Assembly (NCBI RefSeq): GCF_026262505.1
Contig: NC_067208.1
Location: 4,163,962-4,227,961, forward strand
Direction: 5' to 3'
From: Trichomonas vaginalis G3
Taxonomy: Eukaryota; Parabasalia; Trichomonadida; Trichomonadidae
Length of the DNA stretch: 64,000 nucleotides
How positions within the stretch are numbered: position 1 is the stretch's first letter; the number at the start of each line of letters is the position of its first letter. The position numbers and the translations under genes were made by a program. The notes beneath the pieces were generated by a model, which worked only from the letters and a program-made list of their open reading frames with translations, searched no databases and had not been told where the DNA came from. This document shows positions 29,958 through 39,577 of the stretch, piece after piece.

Positions 29958-31670
29958 CTAACAATATGATAGAAGTACAGCAAAACTTTCATCGAGAGCA
30001 GCTTTGAAATCGAGTAAAATATCGCAATCGATATTTGGATTCGGAGGAATTTGAGTGAATTTCGACACAATTCTAGCAATATTTTTAGCAGCCATATTCT
30101 TACACTTCTCATGTTCTATCTTCATAAAGATTGCACTAGATGGCAAAAGGGAAGCAGCAGCCAATAGTCTTTGGGAAAAATGAGAACAAGAATCTCCCTT
30201 TATATGGAGAATTACGCCGCCATCTATATCTTCAATCCATATAGGTTGGTTCTTATCATGCGGAAGATGGCTTGTTGGATATCTATGTCCATTAGAATGA
30301 AAAGAAACTGTGTAAGAAATATGAATTCTGTTGAGTTCTCTTGAAGACATGACATATTTCGGAGGCAAATGAATATCGCCAACATAATAAGATATGCCTT
30401 CAAATATAATATAAATATGTAATGGAGAGATTGTTGAACAAAATGTGATAGAAATATCATAATTAACTTGAATAGAAGTTTCATTAAGAGCAACGACTTC
30501 TGTTTGAGCTTCAAATCCAATTGTATCTGAAGTAAGGAATACAGCTATGTCAGGAGATATCAAATCATGAGATTTAATAATAAATGAAGAATCTGTAACA
30601 TTTTCAATCCAAAAATCTTGTTTTACTGTGTCTTCTTTTTGCTCTTCTGGTGGGTTTGGTTTTTCTCCAAACATAGCTTTCATTTTTGGCAATTCTATTT
30701 CTTTTCCATCTGATAATGATTTTCTTAGAGTTAATCGTTCGCGAGTTTTCGAAACATATGACAAAGATGCGACAACTCTAGTGCTCAATGCGTCAACCAT
30801 TGATTGCATTGATGGTTCAAGTATTTTGATTCCTAATTGATTAACAACTTTCAAATCATCTTCTCCTGTGTTCACAATTACCATATCAAAAGGGTTATTG
30901 ATGACACAGAAGTCAATAACATTGTCTATAACTTCGGTTACAGTTTCTGAGTCAAATCTAACGTAATATAGCCTGTTTGTAACAGACAATACTGCACAGG
31001 CTCTCTCAAATGGATCAATATCTAAAGATTTGATTCTGATGATTTGTTCTGGGAGAGAAACAGATTTAATTTCATCGTCTGCAGAATATAAGTAAATTTG
31101 ATTGTCTTTTGATGCAAATGCTATGGATTGATCATCGAATATATCAGCACATGTCATGACTGAGTATCCGCCTGGGAGAGTGACAAATTCAATCTCTGTT
31201 TGATCTAGATATGTAACAATGGCTACAAAGTTCTCAGAATTTGATACAATTAATGCTTGTGTGGAGTTATGGCTGATAAAATAAGAATCATAAGGTAATT
31301 CGTGTTCAAAAATGACATTTTGTGAGGAATCTGTTACTATTAACTTCCCAGAGTTGATAACGAGCATAGTTTGGTACAGGAAAAATGTAATTTGATTCAA
31401 ATTTATGCCATTTGGAATTGTAATTTTTAAATCTCGAAGATCTTGGTCAGAATCTGTATAAATTAAGAATTGATTTTCGTTACTTTGTATGATATATCCA
31501 GTTTCTGTTAATAGAGGGTCAATTGTTGGAAAAATATTATTTATCTGGCCATTAATGAGGAATTTTGGTTTGATTTCATTAATTTTAAGTCCATCAACAT
31601 GGTTAAAAACGTATCCGATAGACTTAATATAAATGAAATCGCTGCCGATTGGATATAAAGTATTTTTCAT
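29958..31670 (-). CDS. Beta-propeller-like protein of unknown function
   Basis: The protein has 570 residues from the ATG at 31670 (MKNTLYPIGSDF). An in-frame ATG at 31724 would add 18 hydrophobic residues, but an Inr-like TCACTA lies between the two ATGs (31697-31702), favouring the inner start. Residues ~1-300 consist of repeated short strands (FLIYTDSDQDL; AFASKDNQIYLYSADDE) like an irregular propeller. A charged linker (~330-350, EKPNPPEEQKED) leads to a beta-rich domain, and the C-terminus is helical. No family recognised. Confidence 0.82.
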   Translation of the reverse strand: MKNTLYPIGSDFIYIKSIGYVFNHVDGLKINEIKPKFLINGQINNIFPTIDPLLTETGYIIQSNENQFLIYTDSDQDLRDLKITIPNGINLNQITFFLYQTMLVINSGKLIVTDSSQNVIFEHELPYDSYFISHNSTQALIVSNSENFVAIVTYLDQTEIEFVTLPGGYSVMTCADIFDDQSIAFASKDNQIYLYSADDEIKSVSLPEQIIRIKSLDIDPFERACAVLSVTNRLYYVRFDSETVTEVIDNVIDFCVINNPFDMVIVNTGEDDLKVVNQLGIKILEPSMQSMVDALSTRVVASLSYVSKTRERLTLRKSLSDGKEIELPKMKAMFGEKPNPPEEQKEDTVKQDFWIENVTDSSFIIKSHDLISPDIAVFLTSDTIGFEAQTEVVALNETSIQVNYDISITFCSTISPLHIYIIFEGISYYVGDIHLPPKYVMSSRELNRIHISYTVSFHSNGHRYPTSHLPHDKNQPIWIEDIDGGVILHIKGDSCSHFSQRLLAAASLLPSSAIFMKIEHEKCKNMAAKNIARIVSKFTQIPPNPNIDCDILLDFKAALDESFAVLLSYC

Positions 31671-31794
31671 TATAAAAAAATGCCAAAAAAAGTAAGTAGT
31701 GATTATAACATACAGTAAATACAAACATTTATATATAGTATATTAATGCAATATGAGTAAAATAAATAAATTTTTGATCTAAAATCAAAATTAG

Positions 31795-32487
31795 TTATGA
31801 AAGTAGAGGTTCTGAGTCGCTATTCTCTTTGTCAGATCTAACTCTCTTTGAATTATCGCAAAGGCGCATTTCATGATACCAAAATGCAACTAAGTACATT
31901 GAAAGAGCCTGGAAACATGAATTAAAGTAAATGATCCACGTTTTAGCCGACTGCTCATTAATAAGGTAACACATGAAACATCCTAAGATTCCTCCGATTA
32001 AATTCAAATGTTGGCCGACCAGAGAACAGCCTAGAGTCGTATGGAGCTTAATGCATTGCTGAAGTTGAGGTATATGCGATAAAATTTGGCAAATAGGTTT
32101 GATCAAATCGGTGTATTTTATCGATTTTGGAAATAATTTTGCCAAGACAAGCGGAATAAGTACAATAGGACTAATCAAAATACTCTTTTTGTGCGAGGAA
32201 TAATATGAAAACTGAAAAAGGAAAAGTAAATGCTGAGCGGTATTTAATGATCCATATAAAAACACTGGTAACCCACTCCCATTGAACAGAGAGTTGAAAC
32301 ACAAGAACGAGGACCCAACGAGTTTAATTATCGTGGAATCAAGAGAAAATCCATTACATGATTTTCTCTTAAAATTCAGAATAAACTGTGGAACATAAAC
32401 AACAAAGAAACACATGGAAGCTACATTGCCTAGCCAGCATGCTAAACCGTGGGGATAATCGAACCCACAGTCCCATTTCGTTCCCAT
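31795..32487 (-). CDS. PQ-loop (cystinosin/SWEET-type) membrane protein
   Basis: The protein has 230 residues and about seven hydrophobic segments. Two PQ motifs mark the duplicated triple-helix bundles: YVPQFILNFKRKS near residue 32 and HIPQLQQCIKLH near residue 140, each followed by a Ser/Gly-rich turn. Proteins of this family carry amino acids or sugars across lysosomal or other endomembranes, usually with protons. The substrate cannot be told from sequence alone. The C-terminal tail is charged and cytosolic. The start ATG lies 8 bases from a Myb-type TAACGATA box. Confidence 0.88.
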   Translation of the reverse strand: MGTKWDCGFDYPHGLACWLGNVASMCFFVVYVPQFILNFKRKSCNGFSLDSTIIKLVGSSFLCFNSLFNGSGLPVFLYGSLNTAQHLLFLFQFSYYSSHKKSILISPIVLIPLVLAKLFPKSIKYTDLIKPICQILSHIPQLQQCIKLHTTLGCSLVGQHLNLIGGILGCFMCYLINEQSAKTWIIYFNSCFQALSMYLVAFWYHEMRLCDNSKRVRSDKENSDSEPLLS

Positions 32488-33014
32488 CGCTCTGTATCGT
32501 TATTTTTTATCCAAATTTTCTTAGTCGAACCAACCTTTATATACATGTATGTAGAAACAGCATCACAATCATATTTAGATGGAAAACATGTGCATTCATC
32601 GTATTTTTCGGATTTTCCGGAATTTCAATTTCAACATTGATCCTTTGTAAAACCTCATCAATGTTTGATGTGTGTATGTTGTATCAGTTCTTCATTTTGA
32701 AAGGATTTGAAATGAAATTTTGATATTTCGAATAATTACACTCAGGAACTGAACATTAGTGTGTATTTTGCTTAATTTATATCAATAATGATGAGGATTT
32801 ATAGCTACAACCATTGTTTTCATGAAATATGAAATAAATTTGTTTGATAATGCTTTAGTATCATTATTTAACTACGAATTCTGTAGCGTAATCGAATGTT
32901 AGATTATTCCCTTCAAGAATGTTCAATATAATATGACATTTATGAAATCAAATTTCGAATATAAAAATAATATTTTAAGTTAATTTAGTATAAATATATA
33001 TTTTAAAAAAATAA
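32488..33014. other. Intergenic spacer
   Basis: AT-rich. Open frames here have no protein-like composition. Nothing was seen except the Myb-type box. Confidence 0.4.
32495..32502 (-). promoter_or_regulatory. TAACGATA, resembling the trichomonad Myb recognition element
   Basis: The octamer TAACGATA on the minus strand ends 8 bases before the PQ-loop start codon. The same sequence is the Myb recognition element described for the ap65-1 gene of T. vaginalis. A single match in AT-rich DNA can be chance. Confidence 0.35.
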
Positions 33015-35903
33015 TTAGAATACTTCGTTTTCGATCAAAAATTCGGAAACTTCGGATTCTTCTGTATGAGTTAAGTTTAACTTTTGTTGGCAACCTGGAT
33101 CATCCAAATAACAAGTACCGCAGCAAGCGTAATTAACCAGTTTCTTAGTTTCGCCATCTACTTCGAGTTCCTTCTCCATCAAACCAGATTCCAAAGGAAT
33201 TCTCATACCAGGGTGATAATATTCGATACAGACAGAATCATCGCCTTCTATGTAAGCTGAATGACAATGCTTGCAGAGAAGTAACTTATTCCTATTGAAG
33301 TATTCCTCGTATATCTTCTTAATCTTTTCGAGTTTCTCATCAATATCCTTTCCTTGTTTTGTCAGTGCGTAAACAATGAATGAAATAACATCTCTTTGTG
33401 GAGGATGTGTAGATAAAACTAAGCAGTTGTAATCCTTGATCATCTCTGCAAATGCAGATGGTTTCGTTCCTTCATTACTGACTTTCTTGAATGTGTATGA
33501 ATACAAAATGAAATCGATTTTAAGTCTGTAAATTGCTTTTTCAAGAAGCATTTTGCATTCTTCGATTGATGTCTGTTTAGTCTTGAAGATGGAGATTTCG
33601 ACATGGTTTTCATCAGCGTTCTTGAATTGGACAGGAATAACTGATGGAGGAAGAAGAAGAGGTATTGTAATTGGCTTCGATTTTGGAACTTTTGTTGTTG
33701 AATTTGTCATCTTTGGTTGGATGGAGAAGCATTCAATCAAATAATCCGCAAGAATAGAGTTGACAGACTTGAATAATGTTGCTTCACCTTGTGGCTCGTG
33801 ATCAGTGAATTTAACAGCGTATTCTTCTGTCTGCAAAACTTGTTCATCAGTAAGAGATGGAGAGTATGATTCGAATAAGTAATAAACAGATTTTCTGATT
33901 GTTTTGATGTCAAGTTTCTTTTCTGTATTTTGTTTTTGTGGTTGTTGTTTTTGTTCTTTTTCAGGAACATATGTAGCAAACTTGTCTTCTTTTGTCTTTT
34001 GTTGTTGTTGTTCTTTTCCTGGAACATAAACAGCAAATTTGTCTTCTTTCTTCTTTTCTTGTTTCTTTGGTTGTTCCTCTTGTTTCTTTTCTTGTTCTTG
34101 TTGCTTCTTTTGTTGTTCTTTTTGTTTCTTTTGCTTCTTTGTTTCTTTCTTTGGCTGTTCTTGTGGCTTTGTTTCTTCCTTTGGTTTCGCTTCTTCTTGT
34201 GGTTTTTGTTGTTCTTCTTTTCCTGGAACATAAACAGCAAATTTGTTTTCTTTCTTCTTTTGTGTTTGTTGCTGCTGTGGTTGTTTTTCTTCTTCCTTTG
34301 GTTTTTCTTGTTCTTTTCCTGGAGTATAAACAGCAAACTTGTTTTCTTTCTTTTGTTTCTGTTCTTTTGGCTTTTCTTGTTCTTCTTTCTTTGTTTCTTC
34401 TTTCTTTGTTTCTTCTTTTCCTGGAACATAAACAGCGAATTTGTTTTCTTTCTTTTCTTGTTTCTTCTCTTCTTCCTTTGGTTTTTCTTGTTCTTTTCCT
34501 GGAACAAAATCAGCAAATTTGTCGTCTTTCTTCTGTTTCTTCTTTCCTTCTTTCTTCTTTGTTTCTTCCTTCTTTGATTCTTCTTTAGGTGGAGTGTAAA
34601 CAGCGAATTTATCTTTATTTTCTTGCTGTTTCTGGTTGTTATTATTATTGTTGTTGTTTTCTGGTTTGTAGACAGCGAATTTGTCCTTCTTCTTCTCTTC
34701 TCTTACGTATGGCTGGAATTTTTCTTCTGCTTGTTTGTTCTTTTCTGCAATTTTCTCTTCGATTCGCTTCTGCTTCTCTTCAATGCGAGTTTCAACTTTT
34801 TGGACGTTTTCCTGGTCAAATAAGTTTGCTGGCTGGTTCTTTGGGTTTCTGTATCTTGGTCCGGTCTCTTCCTGTGTAGAAACATTCGGTTGTTCCTTGT
34901 GCTGCCTTGGAGCGTTCTGCTGGCGAGTTGGAACACGCATTGGAGCGCGTTTCGGAACATTTTCGTTCAAAATGTAGTGAAGAGTTGAAAATGCAGTTTG
35001 ATTTCGGTTTTCGAATTTCTGGTGTCTCTCTTCGCGGTAAAACTCGGGGTCTTCATCAGGTAGAGCTGTAATAACTGTAGAAGGAATTTCGAATTTTTCC
35101 ATATTTGGCTTTTTATTGTTATGATACGATGGATTGAATGTTTTTGGATTTTTCTGTGATTTGTTTTCGTTGGATGATTGATTTTGCTTATTATTTTGCG
35201 GAGAATTTTGTTGATTATTATTTTCTGTCTTAGGAGCTGGATGTTTTGCCTTCTTTTCGGTGTCTACCTCGACTTCGAGTCCTTCCCAAAATGAAACAGG
35301 AACATCCACTGGAACAAACTTTTTCTTCTTCTCTGCTTCCTCTTTCCTCTTTCTTTCCTCTTCTTCGCGCTTCTTTCTGTAGTTAATACGTGGTCTGTTA
35401 TTCTGTGGTTGGTCCTCGGTGTTATTGGCTGCCTTTGAAAATGTTTTCTGATTTTCAAGTCTTTTCTGAAGTAATTCTTTTTCGTGAGCAATCTTAAATT
35501 CGATTCTTTGCTCTCTAGTAAGTGTTTCAGGCTTGGCAGCATAAGATAATCTTCCAAGTCTATCGAGAATAGCATCATCATCACTTTCTTCTTCAATTTC
35601 GGATTCTTCTTCCTCGAAATCTGATTGAAACTCATCTAATTTTGTATCGCGATCACAAAGAATTTTGATGAATGCTTCTCTTTCTTCTTCATCATTTCCG
35701 AATAATTTGTAGGTGCCGTCATCGAGGGTTGTGAGGGTATATCCGCGGGCTCTGGCATAATTTATGTGTTTATCTGTTATTGGAATTGTTGCCTTAAAGT
35801 AAGAAGCCAATCTTTCATGGCGAACATCCATGACAAATTTTGAAATCAACTCACTTACGATATGTGAAATTGCTTGCAGACAAATTGAAAAGCGGTTTCG
35901 CAT
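33015..35903 (-). CDS. Long K/E/Q-rich protein with repeated KFAVY motif and C-terminal Cys/His domain
   Basis: The protein has 962 residues; an inner ATG at 35831 (MDVRHERLASYF) is an equally good start and has an Inr-like TCACATA upstream. Residues ~25-90 form a small globular domain. The middle (~95-640) is low-complexity Lys/Glu/Gln/Asn with at least eight copies of [DN]KFA[VTD][YF]xPxxE spaced irregularly. Residues ~650-960 are globular and end in a probable zinc-binding stretch: CKHCHSAY, then YYHPGMR, then YACCGTCYLDDPGC. The repeated motif looks like a multivalent peptide ligand. Cellular role unknown; the sequence would suit an assembly scaffold. Confidence 0.88.
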   Translation of the reverse strand: MRNRFSICLQAISHIVSELISKFVMDVRHERLASYFKATIPITDKHINYARARGYTLTTLDDGTYKLFGNDEEEREAFIKILCDRDTKLDEFQSDFEEEESEIEEESDDDAILDRLGRLSYAAKPETLTREQRIEFKIAHEKELLQKRLENQKTFSKAANNTEDQPQNNRPRINYRKKREEEERKRKEEAEKKKKFVPVDVPVSFWEGLEVEVDTEKKAKHPAPKTENNNQQNSPQNNKQNQSSNENKSQKNPKTFNPSYHNNKKPNMEKFEIPSTVITALPDEDPEFYREERHQKFENRNQTAFSTLHYILNENVPKRAPMRVPTRQQNAPRQHKEQPNVSTQEETGPRYRNPKNQPANLFDQENVQKVETRIEEKQKRIEEKIAEKNKQAEEKFQPYVREEKKKDKFAVYKPENNNNNNNNQKQQENKDKFAVYTPPKEESKKEETKKKEGKKKQKKDDKFADFVPGKEQEKPKEEEKKQEKKENKFAVYVPGKEETKKEETKKEEQEKPKEQKQKKENKFAVYTPGKEQEKPKEEEKQPQQQQTQKKKENKFAVYVPGKEEQQKPQEEAKPKEETKPQEQPKKETKKQKKQKEQQKKQQEQEKKQEEQPKKQEKKKEDKFAVYVPGKEQQQQKTKEDKFATYVPEKEQKQQPQKQNTEKKLDIKTIRKSVYYLFESYSPSLTDEQVLQTEEYAVKFTDHEPQGEATLFKSVNSILADYLIECFSIQPKMTNSTTKVPKSKPITIPLLLPPSVIPVQFKNADENHVEISIFKTKQTSIEECKMLLEKAIYRLKIDFILYSYTFKKVSNEGTKPSAFAEMIKDYNCLVLSTHPPQRDVISFIVYALTKQGKDIDEKLEKIKKIYEEYFNRNKLLLCKHCHSAYIEGDDSVCIEYYHPGMRIPLESGLMEKELEVDGETKKLVNYACCGTCYLDDPGCQQKLNLTHTEESEVSEFLIENEVF

Positions 35904-36065
35904 ATACTGGGTTGCACAAAATGTATATTGAAAACATTAGGCCGATTTCAAGTAATTTCGGAATCTGAATGTAAGGAAAACTAGGAATGCCAGTGATAAA
36001 TATATACATCATGGATTAATAAGTGTATTGTCTTAACTATAGAATGTTGACAAGTATCAATTGAA

Positions 36066-36120
36066 TACTGTCAGTGATTTTGAATGGGTATTTTAACTTT
36101 GAGTGGCCACATTGAATTTT
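36066..36120. repeat. Left half of a pair of inverted repeats flanking the Maverick insertion
   Basis: 36066-36092 is the exact reverse complement of 58688-58714 (27 bp), and similarity continues inward to ~36120 (ATTGAATTTT). It lies 31 bp outside the Maverick target duplication. Confidence 0.8.
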
Positions 36121-36150
36121 TGAGGTCGATATTTTTGGCCTATTTTAAAA

Positions 36151-36156
36151 TATTTA
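36151..36156 (+). other. Left 6-bp target-site duplication TATTTA
   Basis: It is identical to 55915-55920. Six-base duplications are the norm for Maverick/Polinton insertion. Confidence 0.85.
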
Positions 36157-36524
36157 AAAAAAAGGTAGTGGGGCTTCCAGGAACTTCGTGCCCTCTGGCC
36201 CTGAAGATGTTTAGTATAAATGAAGTTTATATTCAGAGGGCTTCCAGGCACTTCGGGCCCTCTGGCCCTGAAGATGTTTAGTATAAATGAAGTTTATATT
36301 CGGAGGGCTTCCAGGCGCGTTGCGCCCTCTGGCCCTGAAGATGTTTAGTATAAATGAAGTTTATATTCGGAGGGCTTCCAGGCGCGTTGCGCCCTCTGGC
36401 CCTGAAGATGTTTAGTATAAATGAAGTTTATATTCGGAGGGCTTCCAGGCGCGTTGCGCCCTCTAGCCCATAAGAAATTTTTCCCAAGACCCAAGAGGAG
36501 GACCGAACCCCAGCCGACCAGCCG
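36157..36524 (+). repeat. Left terminal inverted repeat of the Maverick (5 x 67-bp unit)
   Basis: The repeat is 368 bp. Five units of 67 bp begin GGGCTTCCAGG at 36171, 36238, 36305, 36372 and 36439. The first two units differ in the GC-rich centre (ACTTCGTGCC, ACTTCGGGCC) from the others (GCGTTGCGCC). A 60-bp non-repeated part ends at CCAGCCGACCAGCCG. Confidence 0.95.
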
Positions 36525-36768
36525 TTGACTTTTTTGTAGAGCACTCAAAATAGTATAACTTTGTCCGGACAAGTAAGGGTCTATCGTCGCTACAGGAAAA
36601 GTTACGGGCGTTCCAAGGAAGTATAATTTGAGAAGCCTTTCCCCCTTATAGAATGAGATAGGACGGTTATTTTACAAAACTGACAACACTTTGACCGAGT
36701 AGTTTTTTGTGCTGAACAAAAAGTGTCATATAAACATCTGTCAAAAACCGTTTTTTACTTCACTTAAA
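36525..36768. other. Maverick sub-terminal leader
   Basis: This is non-coding sequence between the left inverted repeat and the first gene. An Inr-like TCACTTA lies at 36760-36766, two bases before the first ATG. Confidence 0.5.
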
Positions 36769-37029
36769 ATGCCACGTAAGCTACGTAAGAATATACGTAA
36801 GAGGAAGGGAGCATTGAAACATCCAATAGTAAAACTGACACCACAACAACAGTTGCAACAACAAATGATGAATGACCCCACTATGTTGCAACAAATGTCA
36901 AGCAACCCTATGCTTTTAAACCGAGTTATTGGTGCACAGAGTGGAGGTTTAAGAGCGGCACTTTTAGCGAAAATGGCAGCTATGGTGGAGCTGCAGACGG
37001 AACAGCTTATAACCCTCAAAGTCAAATGA
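36769..37029 (+). CDS. Maverick gene 1: small basic, Gln/Met-rich protein
   Basis: This frame encodes 86 residues starting MPRKLRKNIRKRKG, very basic at the N-terminus, then Gln/Met-rich (QQQLQQQMMNDPTMLQQM) with an Ala-rich helix. The start has an Inr-like box directly upstream. The following 200 bp continue in other frames with similar coiled-coil character, so the present stop may come from an indel and the true gene may be longer. A basic start like this suits a DNA-binding or core virion protein; function not established. Confidence 0.6.
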   Translation: MPRKLRKNIRKRKGALKHPIVKLTPQQQLQQQMMNDPTMLQQMSSNPMLLNRVIGAQSGGLRAALLAKMAAMVELQTEQLITLKVK

Positions 37030-37245
37030 ATTTGAGTTCACTCAAAAATCAAATAACAGATGTCAAAAAGTCAAACATAGACATACAGAAACAAATAAGT
37101 GAAAACAAAAGAAACTAGAATATGACAGACACACAAAGAAACTCAATGAGTTAAACGTAGAGAAAAGAAGAAGAAAGAACAACTGAAAGAACTAAGTACA
37201 GAGGAATATGCAAAAAGTGTCAGAAAAAGCAGCAGAAGTAGCAAA

Positions 37246-37608
37246 ATGGAACAAGATGTTATAAATTTGAAAAACCATACTACTCAATATAAAGTACTGA
37301 AAGATGAAGAAATAAAACAAAAAGCCCTGAAGACATATATGGATAGCGATGAGTATAAAAAAGAAGTTGAAGCAAATGTAAAGGCAGAAAAACTTTTACA
37401 GTTGCAAAACCAAACCGTACAGTATGAAAACTTAGCACAAGAAAGTAAAAATAACGACGCAGCCATGCAAAAGGCAATGAAAAGCGCAGAATATATAAAA
37501 GCTAATAATGACTGGTTAGATGCCCAAGCCAACGCTAAAGCAGCCCAACTTATAGGGTCAATAAGGACAAAAATACAAGCGGATGAAGACAGTTCAAATG
37601 AACTTTAA
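37246..37608 (+). CDS. Maverick coiled-coil fragment
   Basis: This 120-codon frame is of charged helical, coiled-coil type (EIKQKALKTYMDSDEYKKEVE; AAQLIGSIRTKIQADEDSS). It is probably part of the same original gene as the fragments before and after, which lie in different frames. No family recognised. Confidence 0.5.
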   Translation: MEQDVINLKNHTTQYKVLKDEEIKQKALKTYMDSDEYKKEVEANVKAEKLLQLQNQTVQYENLAQESKNNDAAMQKAMKSAEYIKANNDWLDAQANAKAAQLIGSIRTKIQADEDSSNEL

Positions 37609-37651
37609 TGAATGCTGACTTTAAGAACGCCTTCGAAGCTTTCATAGTAAG

Positions 37652-38619
37652 GTGAAACTAGTGAACGACTTCTCATCTGGAAAGAAACTGAAGTCTGAAG
37701 GTTTTGACAAAGAGTTAAGAGAAGTAGCACAAAATATGACGAAAATAACAGATGCAGCAACGAGACAGGCAGTTCAAAGTGCCTATGACGCCGTTAGAGC
37801 AGCTGTTGTGGAAAGTCAAGAAAAAGAGTTACAACAGACCAAAACAGACCTAGTAAATACTTTCTTAAGAACGAAAAGTCAGGTAGGACATTATGCTGCA
37901 GATGGAACATATGTGCCAGCTGGTGGAACTTATATACCACCAAACCTCCAAGAGAAGCACCTGCACCAGGACTACCTAAAACATTTACATCGTCACATGG
38001 ACACAGACACAGGCATGCACCAAAACCAACACAACAACCAACACAACAACCAACAGTTCAAAATCCAGCACAGCAACCAACAGTTCAAAACCCTGCACAG
38101 CAACCAACAGTTCAAAATCCAGCACCACAACAACAACCAACACAGCAACCAACAGTTCAAAACCCTGCACAACAACCACCTCCACAACCAGCACAACAAC
38201 CACAAACAGAGCAAGGACATAAAAGAAGTAGAGAAAAAGGAAACCAAGAATTCTTAAAAATGCTTAAGGAAGATTATGGTTACCCAGATACTCTTGACTT
38301 TAGTGACAGATATAAAGAAGCTATTAGAAAGTTCAAGGAAGGAAATACTGACCCGAACCTATTTAGCTTTATGGTTCAGCATCAAATGGGATATAATCTC
38401 AAACCCGGAAAATACAAGCTCGCTAAGGGATATGATTTAATAGCATATCATCCAAATGACATGAATGAATTTACTCCGAGATATTTGGTGTCAGAGCTAA
38501 ATGATAATTCAACTCTCTTCATGAAACGCGTAAAAAATAGAGACGGAACGAAAGAAGAAAGGTTTATGAGTCCGGATGACTTAGATAGGGAACTTGTTAA
38601 AAACGGTCTCGGAATATGA
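37652..38619 (+). pseudogene. Maverick structural-type protein, broken by a frameshift near 37945
   Basis: Up to ~37945 one frame encodes a helical region and GTYVPAGGTYIPP. From there the sensible reading moves to another frame: a Pro/Gln-rich linker with repeated NPAQQPTVQ, then a globular part LKEDYGYPDTLDFSD ... FMSPDDLDRELVKNG ending at 38619. In the original frame the linker becomes His/Asn/Gln junk ending at 38257, which shows an indel rather than a real gene end. No family recognised. Confidence 0.5.
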
Positions 38620-39323
38620 AAATGCCAGCAGATGAGGTACAAGAAACTCCACAGGAAGAAGTTCAGATACAACCAGACATGGAAGAAATAGTTCAGCAAC
38701 AACAGCTAGAAGAGCCTGAAGGAAACGAACAAATCCCTCCTTTGGAAACTAACTTCACAGAACTAGATGAAGATTTGGAACAGCCGAAAAATCTTGACCC
38801 TCAACAAGAGTATGAGGTGAATATGGAATCTTTCCAAGAGTCTAAGAAAAATTCGGCTGACATAGTAGAAGAATATCGAAAAATGTTCGCCGACATACAA
38901 AAGACTCCAACATCAGATGAAAATATTCAGCATAGAATGGAAGTACTGAAAGAAAATGTACGCAAATACAATAATCCTTTTTACTTACGACCATATAACG
39001 TTCAATCTTTGGCTGAACTCGGTGAAAATAAAAGGTTAAATTTCAACAAAACATATAGAAATGAAACATTGTTTAAAGTTCATTCAGAACCTAACCAATA
39101 TGGAAACAAACCTACTTTTGTTTCTGCAGACTATGGAACTACAATGAGATGGGGTCATAAAGCTAATCCGGATAGGTGGTTCATAAACTTACAACCTCAA
39201 TTCCAAGAAGTTGTAGACGCAATGGAAGTGAATGGTGAACCAGATATAGCTGGTATTTTCAGCGGGGCTTTAATGCCATTGAAAGATATGAAAGATGCAG
39301 ATATTTGGACCAGTATGAAATGA
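38616..39323 (+). CDS. Maverick gene: acidic N-terminus, globular C-terminus
   Basis: The protein has 235 residues. Residues 1-80 are Glu/Gln/Pro-rich and acidic; residues ~95-235 are globular (NPFYLRPYNVQSLAELGENKR; YGTTMRWGHKANPDRWF). The ATG overlaps the previous stop in the four bases ATGA (38616-38619). No family is recognised; position between other virion-type genes suggests a capsid or tegument-like role. Confidence 0.65.
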   Translation: MKMPADEVQETPQEEVQIQPDMEEIVQQQQLEEPEGNEQIPPLETNFTELDEDLEQPKNLDPQQEYEVNMESFQESKKNSADIVEEYRKMFADIQKTPTSDENIQHRMEVLKENVRKYNNPFYLRPYNVQSLAELGENKRLNFNKTYRNETLFKVHSEPNQYGNKPTFVSADYGTTMRWGHKANPDRWFINLQPQFQEVVDAMEVNGEPDIAGIFSGALMPLKDMKDADIWTSMK

Positions 39324-39577
39324 ACATGGCTGATGGAAATATAACACCTGACGTTCTAGAACATTTATCTCAAAGAACTACACAGAACCATAGAGATGGT
39401 ATATTTGGTGAAGAGTTTAGAAAGAAAGTTAGGGAGAGAGAAGGAAGAGAACCTATTGTACATGACCTTGCAAACGAAAGTTTGCAAAATGTCATAAAAA
39501 CTTACTTTGCAGACAATGAACTGAGAAGGGATGAATATTTAAGAAAACTCAAATGGACAGTACAAATGAAATGTTAG
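39320..39577 (+). CDS. Maverick small protein
   Basis: The protein has 85 residues from the ATG at 39320 (MNMADGNITPDV). It overlaps the previous gene's stop by ATGA (39320-39323), repeating the arrangement seen at 38616. Its composition is charged and helical (FRKKVREREGREPIVHDLA). It may be a separate protein or a shifted continuation of its neighbour. Confidence 0.5.
   Translation: MNMADGNITPDVLEHLSQRTTQNHRDGIFGEEFRKKVREREGREPIVHDLANESLQNVIKTYFADNELRRDEYLRKLKWTVQMKC

Noticed and set aside
33930..34977. Several long plus-strand open frames rich in Leu, Phe, Ser and Cys
   Set aside because: They are antisense shadows of the K/E/Q-rich repeats of the minus-strand gene at 33015-35903.
37985..38247. 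Val/Leu-rich minus-strand frames
   Set aside because: Antisense of the Pro/Gln-rich linker of the Maverick structural gene.
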